Positions 8,339-18,728 of a DNA stretch of 64,000 nt are shown here, in pieces. Source of the DNA: an uncultured bacterium. GTDB taxonomy: Bacteria > Desulfobacterota > Desulfobaccia > Desulfobaccales > 0-14-0-80-60-11. The stretch covers positions 16,508 to 80,507 of the forward strand of contig CALEAV010000007.1 in NCBI GenBank assembly GCA_937943575.1, in the 5' to 3' direction. Within the stretch, counting starts at the first letter, position 1; every line of letters starts with the position of its first letter. The position numbers and the translations under genes are program-made. The notes below the pieces were generated by a model that made no database searches, was not told the origin of the DNA, and worked only from the letters and a program-made list of their open reading frames with translations.

Positions 8339-9055
8339 ATGCTGCGCCTCAGGTGGGCCCCCCTCGGCCTGATCCTGTGCCTGGCCGTGACAAGCGGCTG
8401 TGGCACCATGAAGGGCTGGTTCTCCAAGAAAAAGCCGGACAAACCCCCGGAAGTCCTGGCGGAAGAAGGCATCAAACAGTTGAAACGCAAGAAGTATGAA
8501 GACGCCATCGAGACCTTTGAAAAACTCAAGGACCGCTACCCTTACAGCGATCAGGCGCTCCTGGCCCAGGTGAAGCTGGCGGACGCCTACTTCTATAAAA
8601 AGAAATACGACGAAGCCCTCCAAGTCTATAAAGAATTCGAAAAACTTCACCCCACCAACAAGGCCGTGCCCTATTCCATCTACCGCCAGGGGCTGTGCTA
8701 TTACATGCAGCGCTCCACCATCGACCGGGACCAGACCCCCACCGCCAAGGCCCTGGCGGAATTCAAACGCCTGAAGGAGAAATTCCCCGACTCGGAATAC
8801 GTCCCCAAGGCCGAGGCCTACATGGCCAAATGCCGGCAGGATCTGGCCGCCCATGAGTTCTATGTAGCGGAGTTTTACTACCGCACCAAACGCTACTCCT
8901 CGGCCCTGGAGCGCTTCCAGACCCTCGCCCAGGAATATCCGGATTACAACCCGGCCAAAGTAAAAGATTACATCGCCAAGTGCCAGGCCAAGGTGAATAA
9001 TCCCGACAAGAAATCCGGGAACTTCATCACCAATCTCTTTGACGCCCGCTGGTGA
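8339..9055 (+). CDS. bamD: Outer membrane assembly lipoprotein BamD
   Basis: Essential lipoprotein of the BAM complex, which inserts beta-barrels into the outer membrane. The 238-residue product has a signal peptide ending in a lipobox (VTSGC near residues 16-20) and repeated TPR-like helices (YEDAIETFEKLKDRYP, YDEALQVYKEFEKLHP, YSSALERFQTLAQEYP), the arrangement of YfiO/BamD. AAGGAG lies 7 bases before the ATG at 8339 and overlaps the trxB stop region, so the gene is co-transcribed with trxAB, an association with no obvious functional link. Confidence 0.9.
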   Translation: MLRLRWAPLGLILCLAVTSGCGTMKGWFSKKKPDKPPEVLAEEGIKQLKRKKYEDAIETFEKLKDRYPYSDQALLAQVKLADAYFYKKKYDEALQVYKEFEKLHPTNKAVPYSIYRQGLCYYMQRSTIDRDQTPTAKALAEFKRLKEKFPDSEYVPKAEAYMAKCRQDLAAHEFYVAEFYYRTKRYSSALERFQTLAQEYPDYNPAKVKDYIAKCQAKVNNPDKKSGNFITNLFDARW

Positions 9056-9317
9056 GGCCAGTAGAGGCGGGTGGCGGCAACACCCGCCCGCCTCCGCCTT
9101 TTCCGCTTTCCTCCCCAGAGATGGCGTCCAAAAGTGGCGGCTGAGGCCTCAGCATCCGCCGCGCCTCTCATTCTCCCCTTACCCCCATAGAGACGCCCAG
9201 GAAGGCCGGGGGCGTCAGGGCCCGCCAAGGCACAGGGCCCGGGTGGCGGCGAAAAGGCGTCCGGGGCCCCTGCCCCCTCCCGGGCACCGGGAGGCACCGG
9301 ACACGGCCCCGCCTCCT

Positions 9318-9353
9318 GGTCGGCCCCCCACACGGGGGGTGCCGGCCCTTTTT
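9318..9353 (+). terminator. Terminator downstream of bamD
   Basis: A long GC stem (GGTCGGC with GCCGGCC outside, CCCCCC with GGGGGG inside, loop ACAC) is followed by TTTTT (9349-9353). It lies in the 9056-9368 gap between the convergent genes bamD and surE; the rest of the gap is GC-rich and holds no gene. Confidence 0.6.
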
Positions 9354-9368
9354 GCATGCCCCGGACCC

Positions 9369-10133
9369 TCAGGGGAGCTTCAGGTCCAACCCCTCCAGGG
9401 GGGCGAGGCTGGGGTAGTGGGTGAGGTCAAAGCTGATGGGGGTGATGCTGATATACCCGGCCTGGAGCGCCCCGTAGTCGGTGTCCAGGTCCAGCTCCTG
9501 GCGCTCGTTGATTTCCGCCAGCCAGTAATAGACCCGCTCCCGGGGGTCCACCCGGCGCTCGAAGTGCTCCACCAGGCGGCCGGTGTCCTGCCGGGTGATG
9601 CGGATCCCCAAGATCTCTTCTTCCGGCCGGGCCGGCAGGTTGACGTTGAGGCAGACTTTGGGGGGCCAGGCGGACCAGCCGGCCAGGGCCGACACCAGAC
9701 GCCGGGCGAGCCTCGCGGGGAGGCAGAAATCCGCCTGCCTATAGGTGTCCAGGGAGAAGGCGATCCCCCGGATGCCCAGGATGACAGCTTCGGTGGCGGC
9801 GGATACGGTCCCGGAGTAGAGCACGTTGATCCCCACGTTGGGCCCCAGGTTGATGCCGGAGACCACCAGGTCCGGGGGGCCGTTCAGGAGCTCCGCCAGG
9901 GCGATCTTGACGCAGTCCGCCGGGGTGCCGGTCACCGACCAGCCCCGGACCCCGCCCGGCAGGAGCACCTCCTTGACCCGCAAGGGGTGGCTCAGGCTGA
10001 TGGCGTGCCCCACGGCGCTCTGTTCGGTGTCCGGGGCCACCACCGCCACTTCCCCCACATGGCGCAGCTCCCGGTAGAGGGCGCTCAAGCCCGGGGCAAA
10101 GATCCCGTCATCGTTGGTCACCAGAATTTTCAT
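9369..10133 (-). CDS. surE: 5'/3'-nucleotidase SurE
   Basis: Metal-dependent nucleoside monophosphate phosphatase of the survival protein E family; cytoplasmic. The 254 residues start with the signature MKILVTNDDG, placing metal ligands D8 and D9, and continue with VTGTPADCVK and VVSGINLGPN (N ligand), all family hallmarks. It is transcribed leftward behind the DUF4340 operon. A 24-codon frame (10204 to 10130) preceded by GGAGGG ends in an ATGA overlap with the surE start and may be a coupling leader. Confidence 0.95.
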   Translation of the reverse strand: MKILVTNDDGIFAPGLSALYRELRHVGEVAVVAPDTEQSAVGHAISLSHPLRVKEVLLPGGVRGWSVTGTPADCVKIALAELLNGPPDLVVSGINLGPNVGINVLYSGTVSAATEAVILGIRGIAFSLDTYRQADFCLPARLARRLVSALAGWSAWPPKVCLNVNLPARPEEEILGIRITRQDTGRLVEHFERRVDPRERVYYWLAEINERQELDLDTDYGALQAGYISITPISFDLTHYPSLAPLEGLDLKLP

Positions 10134-10403
10134 CTGTCCGCCGCCTTCCCCAGGAAAAAGGTGCCGCCCCGGTTCCGGGGGAGGAGGGGGCGGGCCATGG
10201 CCATCCCTCCTTCACCCCTGGCCGGGAAGGGATTTTCAGGAGTGCGGGGCCGGGGCCGTCAACCCCTTCCCGGCACTCCATTTTATTGAAGCCCCAGCCG
10301 CCTGTGTGGCGCAGCCGGCGCCTGCCCCCTCAGCGGCCAGGGCGGTCGCCACAGTCCCCCAGCCGACCCCTCCCGCTCCGCCTTTGCCCCCGGTCAGGGA
10401 CAT

Positions 10404-11750
10404 TCAGGGGGTGCCGCCGCTTTTGTCGGCCGGCTGGGTGAGGCGGGCCATGTCGGCCTGCCACTGCTCAAAGCCGGTCTTGGGAAGGAGGGCGGCCTCC
10501 TGTTTACCCCCCCGTTCCAGGCGCACCGTCAGCCTGTCCTTGTCCGCCTTGCCCGCCTGGGTCAGGCGGAAGAGGAGCTCCCCGGCCCCGTCCCGCACCT
10601 CCACCAGATACTCCTTCCTGGCGGCCCCCGCCTGGGGGAGCAGCCGGTCATACTCCAGCTCCTGCAGCTTGATAAGCGCCGCCTCCAGGCGTACCGCAGG
10701 CTGGCGCACCTCCTGCCCCTCGGGGCCGGTGAGCTTCCAGGCGTCCTTCTCTTTCACCCCGGTCCAGGGTTTGTCCGGCGGCCCCCAGGTGAGCTTGGCC
10801 GCCTCACTCACCTCGCCGGACCACAGGCGTCGGTCCTCCAGGGCAGCGGGCAGGCCTAGCAGGCGCTGGCCCACCTCGGACTCCACCAGAAACAGCTCGC
10901 CCTGGGCTTCCTTCCGGGCATAATAGTCGCCCTCCCGCCGCCCTCCCAGGATCAGGCTCTGGGGCGGCCCCTCCGCCGGATAAACGCTCACCTCGGCGGT
11001 GGGGAGGGGGGCAAAACCGAGCTGGGGCTCCTTGGGCGGCTCACGGACGAACTCCTTCACCCGGGCCAGGGTGAGGAAGCGCAGGAAGGACTCCAGGCGG
11101 TCCTTGCGCACCTTGACCTCCTCCCGGCCGCTCAGGCGCCACAGGCCCGCGGGGGTCTTCTCCAGCTCCAGGGTGCTGGGGCCCACCACCAGCCGCAGCT
11201 TGCTCACCTTCTCCGGGGCGAACTCAAAGAGCGCCTTGTCCCGGAAGGCCTCCAGGGGCCGGTCCAGGGTGTCTTTGGTGGCGGCATTGAGGGTGTAAAG
11301 GCGCGGCTCGTCATCCCGCTGCACGTAATACCCCAGCTGCCCCGGCGTGGCCTGGCCCACCTTCAGGCGGTGGGTCCGATCGCCGGCCGTCACCTCCACC
11401 ACCAGGGCGGGCTGGTCCAGGCCGTAGGCCTTGGGGTCGCTCAGCTCCCCCAGATCCCGGTCCCGCTCCAGGGTGGCCAGAAGATTCACCTGGCTGCGGA
11501 CCGTCTCCTGGTCGGCCTTGGCCTGCAGGGGCTTTTCCAGCCGCCAGACCTGGTCCTGGCGCACCAGGCGGATCTCCTGGTCCTTTTTGCGCAGCCGGAT
11601 GGCGCTGATCTCCTCCTCCTTCACCGGCACCAGACGGCGGGCCTCCCGCTCCTGGCGGTCCCGGCGCTCCTGGTGCCACGTCGCCAGGAAATAGCCCGCC
11701 GTGAGCACCAGCAGGATCACCACGAAGGAGAGAAGACGCCGGGGATGCAT
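10404..11750 (-). CDS. DUF4340 domain protein
   Basis: Membrane-anchored protein of 448 residues. It has one N-terminal transmembrane helix (about residues 6-24) followed by a long soluble region with repeated DUF4340-type beta segments (for example DQVWRLEKPLQAKADQETV, PAGLWRLSGREEVKVRKDRL). DUF4340 proteins commonly sit downstream of GldG-like ABC exporter components, as here, and face the periplasm. It is the last gene of the four-gene operon, 13 bases after the GldG-like gene. The substrate of the system is unknown. Confidence 0.8.
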   Translation of the reverse strand: MHPRRLLSFVVILLVLTAGYFLATWHQERRDRQEREARRLVPVKEEEISAIRLRKKDQEIRLVRQDQVWRLEKPLQAKADQETVRSQVNLLATLERDRDLGELSDPKAYGLDQPALVVEVTAGDRTHRLKVGQATPGQLGYYVQRDDEPRLYTLNAATKDTLDRPLEAFRDKALFEFAPEKVSKLRLVVGPSTLELEKTPAGLWRLSGREEVKVRKDRLESFLRFLTLARVKEFVREPPKEPQLGFAPLPTAEVSVYPAEGPPQSLILGGRREGDYYARKEAQGELFLVESEVGQRLLGLPAALEDRRLWSGEVSEAAKLTWGPPDKPWTGVKEKDAWKLTGPEGQEVRQPAVRLEAALIKLQELEYDRLLPQAGAARKEYLVEVRDGAGELLFRLTQAGKADKDRLTVRLERGGKQEAALLPKTGFEQWQADMARLTQPADKSGGTP

Positions 11751-11763
11751 CTTTTGCCTCCCT

Positions 11764-13200
11764 TCAGCGGCGGGCCCGGCGGCGCAGGTAGGCCGCCACC
11801 CCGGCCGCCAGCATGGCCCCGGGGATAAAGATCAGGGTGAGGAAAAAGAGGCCGTAGATCTGCCAGCTGGTGAGGTTTAAGGGCTGCGGCTTTTTTTCGT
11901 CCCGCCGGATCAGGATCTGCTTTTCCTCCTCGGCCAGGAAATTCACCGTGTTGAGAAACAGATCGCCGTTCATGGAGAGGTTGAAATAGCCGTTGGTGGC
12001 GAAATCCACATCCCCGAAGACCGCCAGGTAGGCGGTTTTGCCCTCCTCCTTTTTCTCCTGGGAGGCCGCCTTCTCCTTGGCTTCGGAAGCCCCGTCCTTG
12101 AGCTCCGGGGGCTTGAGCTCCACCAGCACCGCCAGGTTGAAGGGCCCCTGCCGGTCCGTCTGGGGGTTGAAGTCCCAGTTCTCCTTTTTCAGGACCTCCC
12201 GGCCGATCTTCTCCCAGCTCGTCTGGGTGGAGAGGGCCAGGGGCAGCCCGGCGGCTCCCGGCAGGTCCCGGCGCAGGCCCAGGGGCCGGGCCAGGGGAAA
12301 GAGGGTGACCACATTGGTGAAGTCCCGGGTGATGCGGTGGGGGCCGTATTTCACCGCAATGGGCATGACGACGCTGGCCCCCAGGGCCTGGCTCACCTGG
12401 TTGTGGTCCAGCACCAGGCCGTCATTGAGCTCCACCCCGTAGCCCAGGAGGAAGTCCTTGAGGCCCGCATCCTGGAAGGGCTCCAGCATCACCAGGAGGC
12501 GGCCGCCCCGGGCCAGGTAATCCTTCAGGGACGGGATCTCCTGGGGGAAGAGGGGCTTCACCGGCCCGGCGATGACCACCACGGCGGCGTCCGCCGGAAC
12601 CTTCCCCTCTTTGAGGAGATTGAGCTCGCTCAGGAGGAACCCCTCATTCTCCAGGGCCCGTTTGGCGGTGAGGAGGCCCTCCCGGCGGGGCTCCTCAATG
12701 CTCCGCTCGCCGTGGCCGGTGAGGAAATAGACCTTTTTCTGCTGCGGGCGCAAGAGCCGCCGCAGGGCCTCGGAGAGGGCCTCCTCCTCGGCCCGGTCCG
12801 CCATCTGCCGCCGGCCGTCATACTCCAACAGCACATTTCCAGGAAAACGGAAGCCCGCCTCCCGGGCCTTGTGGGGATTCCGGTCCGGGTCCACAAAGCT
12901 GAAGGAGACCTGGGGGTTGGCATAGGCGTAATTCTGGAGCACCTCCCGGGCCCGCTGGCGGTCGCCCTGGCCCTCCGGGAGAAAGGCGGTCATGGTGAGA
13001 GGCTTGTCCACGTCCTTCAGAAGCGCCAGGGTGACGGCGGTGAGGGACTGGGATTTCCCCTGGGTGAGGTCCAGGCGCCCGGGGTAGCGCCCCGCCAGCA
13101 GGTTGATCACCACCAGGATGGCCAGCACCAGCGCCACCGCGGCCGCCGAGCCGCCGCCGTAGACCACGGTGCGGGTGAAGAGACGATCACGCAGAGCCAC
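11764..13200 (-). CDS. GldG-like ABC transporter auxiliary protein
   Basis: Component of an ABC-2-type exporter related to gliding-motility GldG. The 478 residues have a transmembrane helix near the N-terminus (about 17-35), a large periplasmic domain with the family feature VYFLTGHGERS and the VVVIAGPVKPL region, and a C-terminal transmembrane helix (about 450-470). The GTG start at 13200 is chosen because it is 16 bases after the permease stop; the open frame extends upstream through unlikely sequence. It probably forms a complex with the permease and DUF4340 partner. In this non-Bacteroidota setting the role is export or envelope maintenance rather than gliding. Confidence 0.8.
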   Translation of the reverse strand: MALRDRLFTRTVVYGGGSAAAVALVLAILVVINLLAGRYPGRLDLTQGKSQSLTAVTLALLKDVDKPLTMTAFLPEGQGDRQRAREVLQNYAYANPQVSFSFVDPDRNPHKAREAGFRFPGNVLLEYDGRRQMADRAEEEALSEALRRLLRPQQKKVYFLTGHGERSIEEPRREGLLTAKRALENEGFLLSELNLLKEGKVPADAAVVVIAGPVKPLFPQEIPSLKDYLARGGRLLVMLEPFQDAGLKDFLLGYGVELNDGLVLDHNQVSQALGASVVMPIAVKYGPHRITRDFTNVVTLFPLARPLGLRRDLPGAAGLPLALSTQTSWEKIGREVLKKENWDFNPQTDRQGPFNLAVLVELKPPELKDGASEAKEKAASQEKKEEGKTAYLAVFGDVDFATNGYFNLSMNGDLFLNTVNFLAEEEKQILIRRDEKKPQPLNLTSWQIYGLFFLTLIFIPGAMLAAGVAAYLRRRARR

Positions 13201-13216
13201 GGTACCCCCCCACCCA

Positions 13217-13987
13217 TCAGGCTCGCCAGCGGCGGGATTCCAGCTGCCGCTGGGTGAGGAAGAGGAAAAAGTAAATGAAACTGAGGTAGAAGATGACATC
13301 CCGGGTGTCGATCACCCCCCGGGCCAGATTTTCAAAGCGCTCCAGCAACGACAAGGCGGCAAACACCCCGCCCCAGCCCGCCGCCCCCAGCTCCTGCTGC
13401 CAGCCGATGAGCCAGAAGAGGAGCAGCAAGGCAAAGGCCAGCACCGCGGCGATGATCTGGTTCTCCGTCAGGCTGGAGGCAAAGAGCCCCAGGGCCAGGC
13501 AGGCGCCCCCCAAAAGGATGAGACCCAGATAGCCGCTGGCCAGGGCCCCCCAGTCCAGGCGGGTGATGGGCGCCAGCGACAAAGGATAGATGACCGTGAT
13601 GGCCAATAAGAGGAGATAGACCAAAAGCGCCGCCAGAAACTTCCCCAGGATGATGGCCCCGTCGGTGAGGGGATAGGTAAAGAGCAGCTCGGCGGTGCCG
13701 GAGCGCTTCTCCTCGGCCAGGAGGCGCATGGTGATCAGGGGCACCAGAAAGAGAAAGACGATGGCCAGGGTGCCGAAGAGCGGCCGGAAGACCATCTGCT
13801 GGGGGGTGAGCAGGGCCGCCAACTGCGGATTCTGGGCCCCCTGGAAGCTCAGGAGATTGTAGTAGAGCAGGTTGGCGTAGAAGAAATAACCGCCCAGAAG
13901 CAGAAAGCAGAAGCCCACCAGGTAAAAGATGGGGGTGGCGAAATAGATGGTGAGCTCCTTGCGCACCATCGCGCCGATGCCGGACAT
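13217..13987 (-). CDS. ABC-2 type transporter permease
   Basis: Integral membrane subunit of 256 residues with about six hydrophobic segments (near 20-43, 70-92, 108-135, 145-160, 165-185 and 232-248). It matches the gliding-type ABC permease family, with RLLAEEKRSGTAELLFTYP, a segment typical of ABC-2 permeases, between the second and third helices. The ATG at 13987 follows GGAGGAGG and lies 2 bases after the ATPase stop. Confidence 0.88.
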   Translation of the reverse strand: MSGIGAMVRKELTIYFATPIFYLVGFCFLLLGGYFFYANLLYYNLLSFQGAQNPQLAALLTPQQMVFRPLFGTLAIVFLFLVPLITMRLLAEEKRSGTAELLFTYPLTDGAIILGKFLAALLVYLLLLAITVIYPLSLAPITRLDWGALASGYLGLILLGGACLALGLFASSLTENQIIAAVLAFALLLLFWLIGWQQELGAAGWGGVFAALSLLERFENLARGVIDTRDVIFYLSFIYFFLFLTQRQLESRRWRA

Positions 13988-13989
13988 CC

Positions 13990-14916
<927 letters not shown>

Positions 14917-14947
14917 GACTCAAGGGCGCACATCCTCAGGGACAAAA

Positions 14948-14953
14948 ATTATA
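14948..14953 (-). promoter_or_regulatory. Likely -10 box of the ABC/GldG operon
   Basis: A perfect TATAAT on the minus strand lies 31 bases upstream of the ATPase start. No good -35 box is seen 17 bases upstream (TCCCCT), so the promoter may need an activator. The remaining 14954-15089 gap is C-rich and empty. Confidence 0.4.
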
Positions 14954-15089
14954 ACCGTGGCTATTTGAGGGGAGGGACGCCCGGAAGAGCACGGCTCTCC
15001 CCCTCCTCTCCCTCCCCTCCTGAGGTTGGGGGGTAGGGCTTGGGAGGGGCGCAGACCTGTAGCCCCCTGACCCCTCCCCCACGCCTGCC

Positions 15090-16019
15090 TCAGGACGCCC
15101 GGGCCGCCCGGAAGGCCGCCACGGTGCGGGCCAGGCCCTCCTCCAGGGGAACCGTGGGCTGCCAGCCCAGGCGCTCCCGGGCCAGGGCGGCGTTGAGGGC
15201 GCTGCGCCGCTGCTCCCCGGGCTTGGGGGGCCCGTGCACCGGCTCCCGGGGCGAGTCGCACAGCCGCTGCAGATGCCGGTAGAGCGTCAGGATGTCCGTT
15301 TCCGTGCCGGTGCCGATGTTGAAGATGCCGGGGGCGGGATAATCCAGGGCCAGAAGGTTGGCCGCCACTACGTCCGCCACATAGACGAAGTCCCGGGTCT
15401 GGAGGCCGTCGCCGTTGATCACCGGCTGCTCGCCGGCCAGGAACTTTTCGATGAAGATGGCCACCACCCCCGCCTCCCCCAGGCCGTTCTGCCGGGGCCC
15501 GTAGACATTGGCGTAGCGCAGGGAAATGGGGATGAGGCCGTATTCCCGCGCATAAAAATGGAGATAGTGTTCCACCGCCAGCTTGGCCACCCCATAGGGG
15601 CACTCCGGCCGGGGCACATCGCTTTCGGCGGCCGGCACCGGCGCGGCGTCGCCGTAAATGGCCCCCCCCGTGGAGGCGAAGATGAACCTTTGCACCCCGG
15701 CCTGGACCGCGGCCTGGCAAAGATTCAGGGAGCCCAGGATGTTCTCCCGGGCGTCGAAGAGGGGATCGGCCACCGAATGGCGCACGCTCATCTGGGCGGC
15801 GTGATGGATGATCACCTGGGGCCCAAAGTCCAGGATAAAATCGTAGGCCTCCCGGCTGTTGATGTCCAGGGGAAGAAACTGCGCCGCCGCGGGCACGTTC
15901 TCCCGGCGGCCGCTGGAAAGATTATCCAGCACCGCCACGTCCCAGCCCGCCGCCACCAGCTGATCCGCCACATGAGAGCCGATGAAGCCCGCTCCCCCGG
16001 TCACCACCACCCGCTGCAT
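15090..16019 (-). CDS. NAD-dependent epimerase/dehydratase, UDP-glucose 4-epimerase type
   Basis: Short-chain dehydrogenase-type nucleotide-sugar epimerase of 309 residues, likely making UDP-galactose or a related sugar for envelope glycans. It has the NAD-binding GGAGFIGS at residues 8-15, the catalytic ST (FASTGGAIYG) and YGVAK as the Y-x3-K pair, and the substrate-end motif YVADVV. The start at 16019 follows GGGAGAGAGGG; a longer frame to 16100 lacks features. Exact substrate cannot be read; GalE-like and dTDP-sugar enzymes are both possible. Confidence 0.88.
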   Translation of the reverse strand: MQRVVVTGGAGFIGSHVADQLVAAGWDVAVLDNLSSGRRENVPAAAQFLPLDINSREAYDFILDFGPQVIIHHAAQMSVRHSVADPLFDARENILGSLNLCQAAVQAGVQRFIFASTGGAIYGDAAPVPAAESDVPRPECPYGVAKLAVEHYLHFYAREYGLIPISLRYANVYGPRQNGLGEAGVVAIFIEKFLAGEQPVINGDGLQTRDFVYVADVVAANLLALDYPAPGIFNIGTGTETDILTLYRHLQRLCDSPREPVHGPPKPGEQRRSALNAALARERLGWQPTVPLEEGLARTVAAFRAARAS

Positions 16020-16080
16020 CCCCTCTCTCCCTTCCGGCTGGGCGCAGCCGCCTGCTAAGCGGACCGGCGCCCTGCCCGTT

Positions 16081-16108
16081 GTTATACCACAAAACCCCAC
16101 GGGGGCAA
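16081..16108 (-). promoter_or_regulatory. Predicted promoter of the epimerase gene
   Basis: TTGCCC (16108-16103), 16-base spacer, TATAAC (16086-16081), about 60 bases upstream of the start codon. Confidence 0.4.
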
Positions 16109-16558
16109 GGAGACCTCCCCCCGGTTTCTTCTCCTCTTTTCGACTGATTTGAAGGGAAGTTGAGGCCGGATTGAAATATTTTCAAAAATGGCGGAGGGCG
16201 GCATCCAGGAATGGCAGCCCCCGGATCCTTTAGGCATCCTTTCCCGATCCCACAAGCCGGAGAGGGCAGGGGAGGGGAACCGAGAAGGGGTCTGGCGCCC
16301 CTCCCTCCCCTGTTCATTTAGACTCGAGAGCAATGCCCGATTACCTTAACAAAATTTAGGGAATGGGCCTGAAAGAGGGGGAGGGCTCCATGATCTTGGG
16401 CCCTGGCGGCCAAAAGTTATCGGAATGGTCTCAAATATAATGGACTTTGCGCTTTATTCCCGGTAAGGTTGACATTAATGCCCCAAGGGACGGGCCAGGG
16501 CAGGCTTTTATGCCCCCGTGGTCCGACCGGGGGCGGAAGTCCTTATCCGGAGGGGGAG
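16109..16558. other. Intergenic region between divergent epimerase and TolC genes
   Basis: No gene is seen. It holds an inverted repeat AGGGGAGGG...CCCTCCCCT (around 16271-16313) without a T-run, an isolated TTGACA at 16469-16474 with no good -10 box, and a 7-bp stem GCCCCCG/CGGGGGC (16512-16534) just ahead of the TolC gene that could shape its leader. Confidence 0.4.
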
Positions 16559-18001
16559 ATGGTGCGGATCATCCTGATGATGGCCATGGGGGTGCTCCTG
16601 GCCGGGACCGGGGGAGTCCTGGCCGCAGAGGTCCCGGTGATGACCCTGCCGCAGCTCATGGACCTGGCCTTGAAGTACAGCCCCGAGGTCAAGGCCAGTC
16701 AAAGCGAGGTGGACTACGCCCGGGCCCGGAAGGACGAGGCCCACGGCTACCTCTACCCGCAGCTGGAGGCCACCGCCCTGGGGAGCATCGTCCCCAATTC
16801 CCGGGCGCCTTTCTTCAAGGACCTGAACGGCTCCAAAGTGCTCTTTTACCCGGACCCGGCGGACCAGCTCCACGGCGTCAACGTCTTCGGACGCCTGGAT
16901 GTCACCCTCATCCAGCCCCTGTACACCTTCGGCAAGATCAAGTTCCGGGAGCGGGCGGCGGAAAGCTTCATCAAGGTGAAGCAGGCCGGGGTGGAGAGCA
17001 AGCAGGGCGAAGTCCTCACCCGGGTGGCCGAGGCCTACTACGGCCTCATCCTGGCCAACCAGGGCAAGGATGAAGTGAAGGAGGCCCGCACCTACATCCG
17101 GGACATCAAAGAGCGCATCAACCGCCTCATGCAGGTGGGCTCCGCCACGGTGAAGGAGACGGACAGATACCGGGTGGCGGCTTATGAAGGCGGGGTGGAG
17201 AAATTCGCCGCCGAAGCCGAGGAGGGCTCCAAACTGGCCTACCAGGCCCTCAAGGCCATGACCGGCATGGGGCCCGGCCAGGAATTCCGGGTGCCTGCCG
17301 ACCTGCCCGCCGCCGAGCCCCTGCGGGAGGACCTGGACTACTTTGTGCGGCAGGCCCTGGAGCTGCGGCCCGAATTCACCCAGCTCAAGGAGGGCCTGCG
17401 GGCCCGGCAGCTGCTGGTGGACGCCGCCCGGGCCGACCGCTATCCCTCCCTTTTCCTCATGGTCATGGGCGCCCTGGCCGGCGCCCCGGGCCGGGACCGC
17501 ATCACCGGCAATTTCCGGGACCCGGCCATCGTGGACTACTACAACACCGCTTTTGTGGCGCCGTTTGTAGGCATCCGCTGGAACTTCGATTTCGGCATCG
17601 CCCAGGCCAAGGTGAAGGCGGCCCAGGCCGAGCTGGCGCAGCTCCAGCACACGGAAAAGGCCGCCCTCATGGGCATCCCCCTGGAGGTGGCCAAGCACTA
17701 CGCCAAGGTCCAGGAGAGCGCCAAGGCGGCCAAGGGGCTGGAGACGGCCTATATCAACTCCCGCCGCTGGCTGGTCACCGCCTTCAGCAACTTCGACATG
17801 GGCCTGGGGCAGCTCAACGACATCTTCCAGGCCGTCGAGCGCTACGGCAAGTTCCGGGGGGACTACCTCGTCAGCCTCTATGAATACAACCTGGCCCGGG
17901 CCAAACTGGACCAGGCCACCGGCTTGTATCGCCGCACGCTGGCCCAGGGGGCGGCGCCGGCGGCCGGCAAGCCGGGGAACCTGACGCCAGCCGGGCGCTG
18001 A
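16559..18001 (+). CDS. TolC-family outer membrane efflux protein
   Basis: Trimeric outer-membrane channel of the OEP family, 480 residues. A signal peptide ends near residue 24 (GVLAAEV), followed by the first helix of the OEP fold (MTLPQLMDLALKYSPEVKAS) and two long alpha/beta repeats; QPLYTFGKI is a typical OEP strand segment. The start at 16559 directly follows GGAGGGGGAG; a GTG one codon later is an alternative. No inner-membrane pump or adaptor gene adjoins it, so it may serve a system encoded elsewhere. Confidence 0.88.
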   Translation: MVRIILMMAMGVLLAGTGGVLAAEVPVMTLPQLMDLALKYSPEVKASQSEVDYARARKDEAHGYLYPQLEATALGSIVPNSRAPFFKDLNGSKVLFYPDPADQLHGVNVFGRLDVTLIQPLYTFGKIKFRERAAESFIKVKQAGVESKQGEVLTRVAEAYYGLILANQGKDEVKEARTYIRDIKERINRLMQVGSATVKETDRYRVAAYEGGVEKFAAEAEEGSKLAYQALKAMTGMGPGQEFRVPADLPAAEPLREDLDYFVRQALELRPEFTQLKEGLRARQLLVDAARADRYPSLFLMVMGALAGAPGRDRITGNFRDPAIVDYYNTAFVAPFVGIRWNFDFGIAQAKVKAAQAELAQLQHTEKAALMGIPLEVAKHYAKVQESAKAAKGLETAYINSRRWLVTAFSNFDMGLGQLNDIFQAVERYGKFRGDYLVSLYEYNLARAKLDQATGLYRRTLAQGAAPAAGKPGNLTPAGR

Positions 18002-18125
18002 TGGCAGCGGGGGGACGGGTGAAGGAGATCACCTTCCCCCCTGCCGTCCCGAACTTTCGCCCAGGGGGCTCTGGGCCGCCCTCCCCGGCCGGGCTTCAGG
18101 GTGACCTCCGTTTTGGCCGCCTCCT

Positions 18126-18728
18126 TCAGGGAATCACATCCAGCACCTGGTAACCGGCCTTTTCCAGGGCCGCCACAATGGGCTTGAGGTCGCACTTCTG
18201 GAGGCGGAAGACGTGGCGGCGGCGCCGGCCCTTGGTGAGTCCCAGGGCAATGTTGATGATCTTGCCGCCGGCTTTTTCAATCAGGGCGGTCACCTTTTCC
18301 AGTTCGGCGGGATCCTTGTCCAGGAGCACATCCAGGCGGGAGCTGCTCCTGAGCAGCCCCAGCATGGAGAGGAAGGCGGCCAGGAGATCCAGGGTGGTGA
18401 TCACCCCCACCAGCTTGTCCCCCTCCATCACCGGCATGCCCCCGATCTTGTGTTCATACATCAGGCGGGCCGCCTCCTCCACCCCGGTGTCCGGGCTGAC
18501 GGTGATGGGCGCCTCGATCATCACATCTCCCACCGTGATCACCTCCAGCATGGAGGCCAAAAGCACCTCCCTGAGCAACCGGGAGGTGATCCAGCCCACC
18601 ATCTGGCCGTTCTTCATCACCGGCAGGTGGCGGATGTTGTGCTCCTGCATGAGCTTCAGCGCCTGGTCCACCCGTTTGTCCGGCGTGATCGTGACCGGAT
18701 TTTTGTGCATGATCTGCCCCACTCGCAT
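18126..18728 (-). CDS. CBS-domain pair protein with C-terminal ACT-like region
   Basis: Probable small-molecule sensor of 200 residues. Two CBS motifs cover about residues 1-60 (MRVGQIMHKNPVTITPDK) and 66-125 (VGDVMIEAPITVSPDTGVEE). The last 70 residues (LDVLLDKDPAELEKVTALIE onward) look like a single ACT-type regulatory fold, as in AcuB-like proteins. GGAGG lies 8 bases before the ATG at 18728. It stands alone; the ligand (often AMP or ATP) is inferred only from the family. Confidence 0.85.
   Translation of the reverse strand: MRVGQIMHKNPVTITPDKRVDQALKLMQEHNIRHLPVMKNGQMVGWITSRLLREVLLASMLEVITVGDVMIEAPITVSPDTGVEEAARLMYEHKIGGMPVMEGDKLVGVITTLDLLAAFLSMLGLLRSSSRLDVLLDKDPAELEKVTALIEKAGGKIINIALGLTKGRRRRHVFRLQKCDLKPIVAALEKAGYQVLDVIP

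Noticed and set aside
9066..9102. Terminator immediately after bamD
   Set aside because: The GGCGGGTG/CACCCGCC stem is real but the T-run starts 10 bases after it, too far for a standard terminator.
16469..16558. 30 extra N-terminal codons for the TolC-family protein
   Set aside because: They would precede a good signal peptide with unrelated sequence; the ATG at 16559 has the ribosome-binding site.
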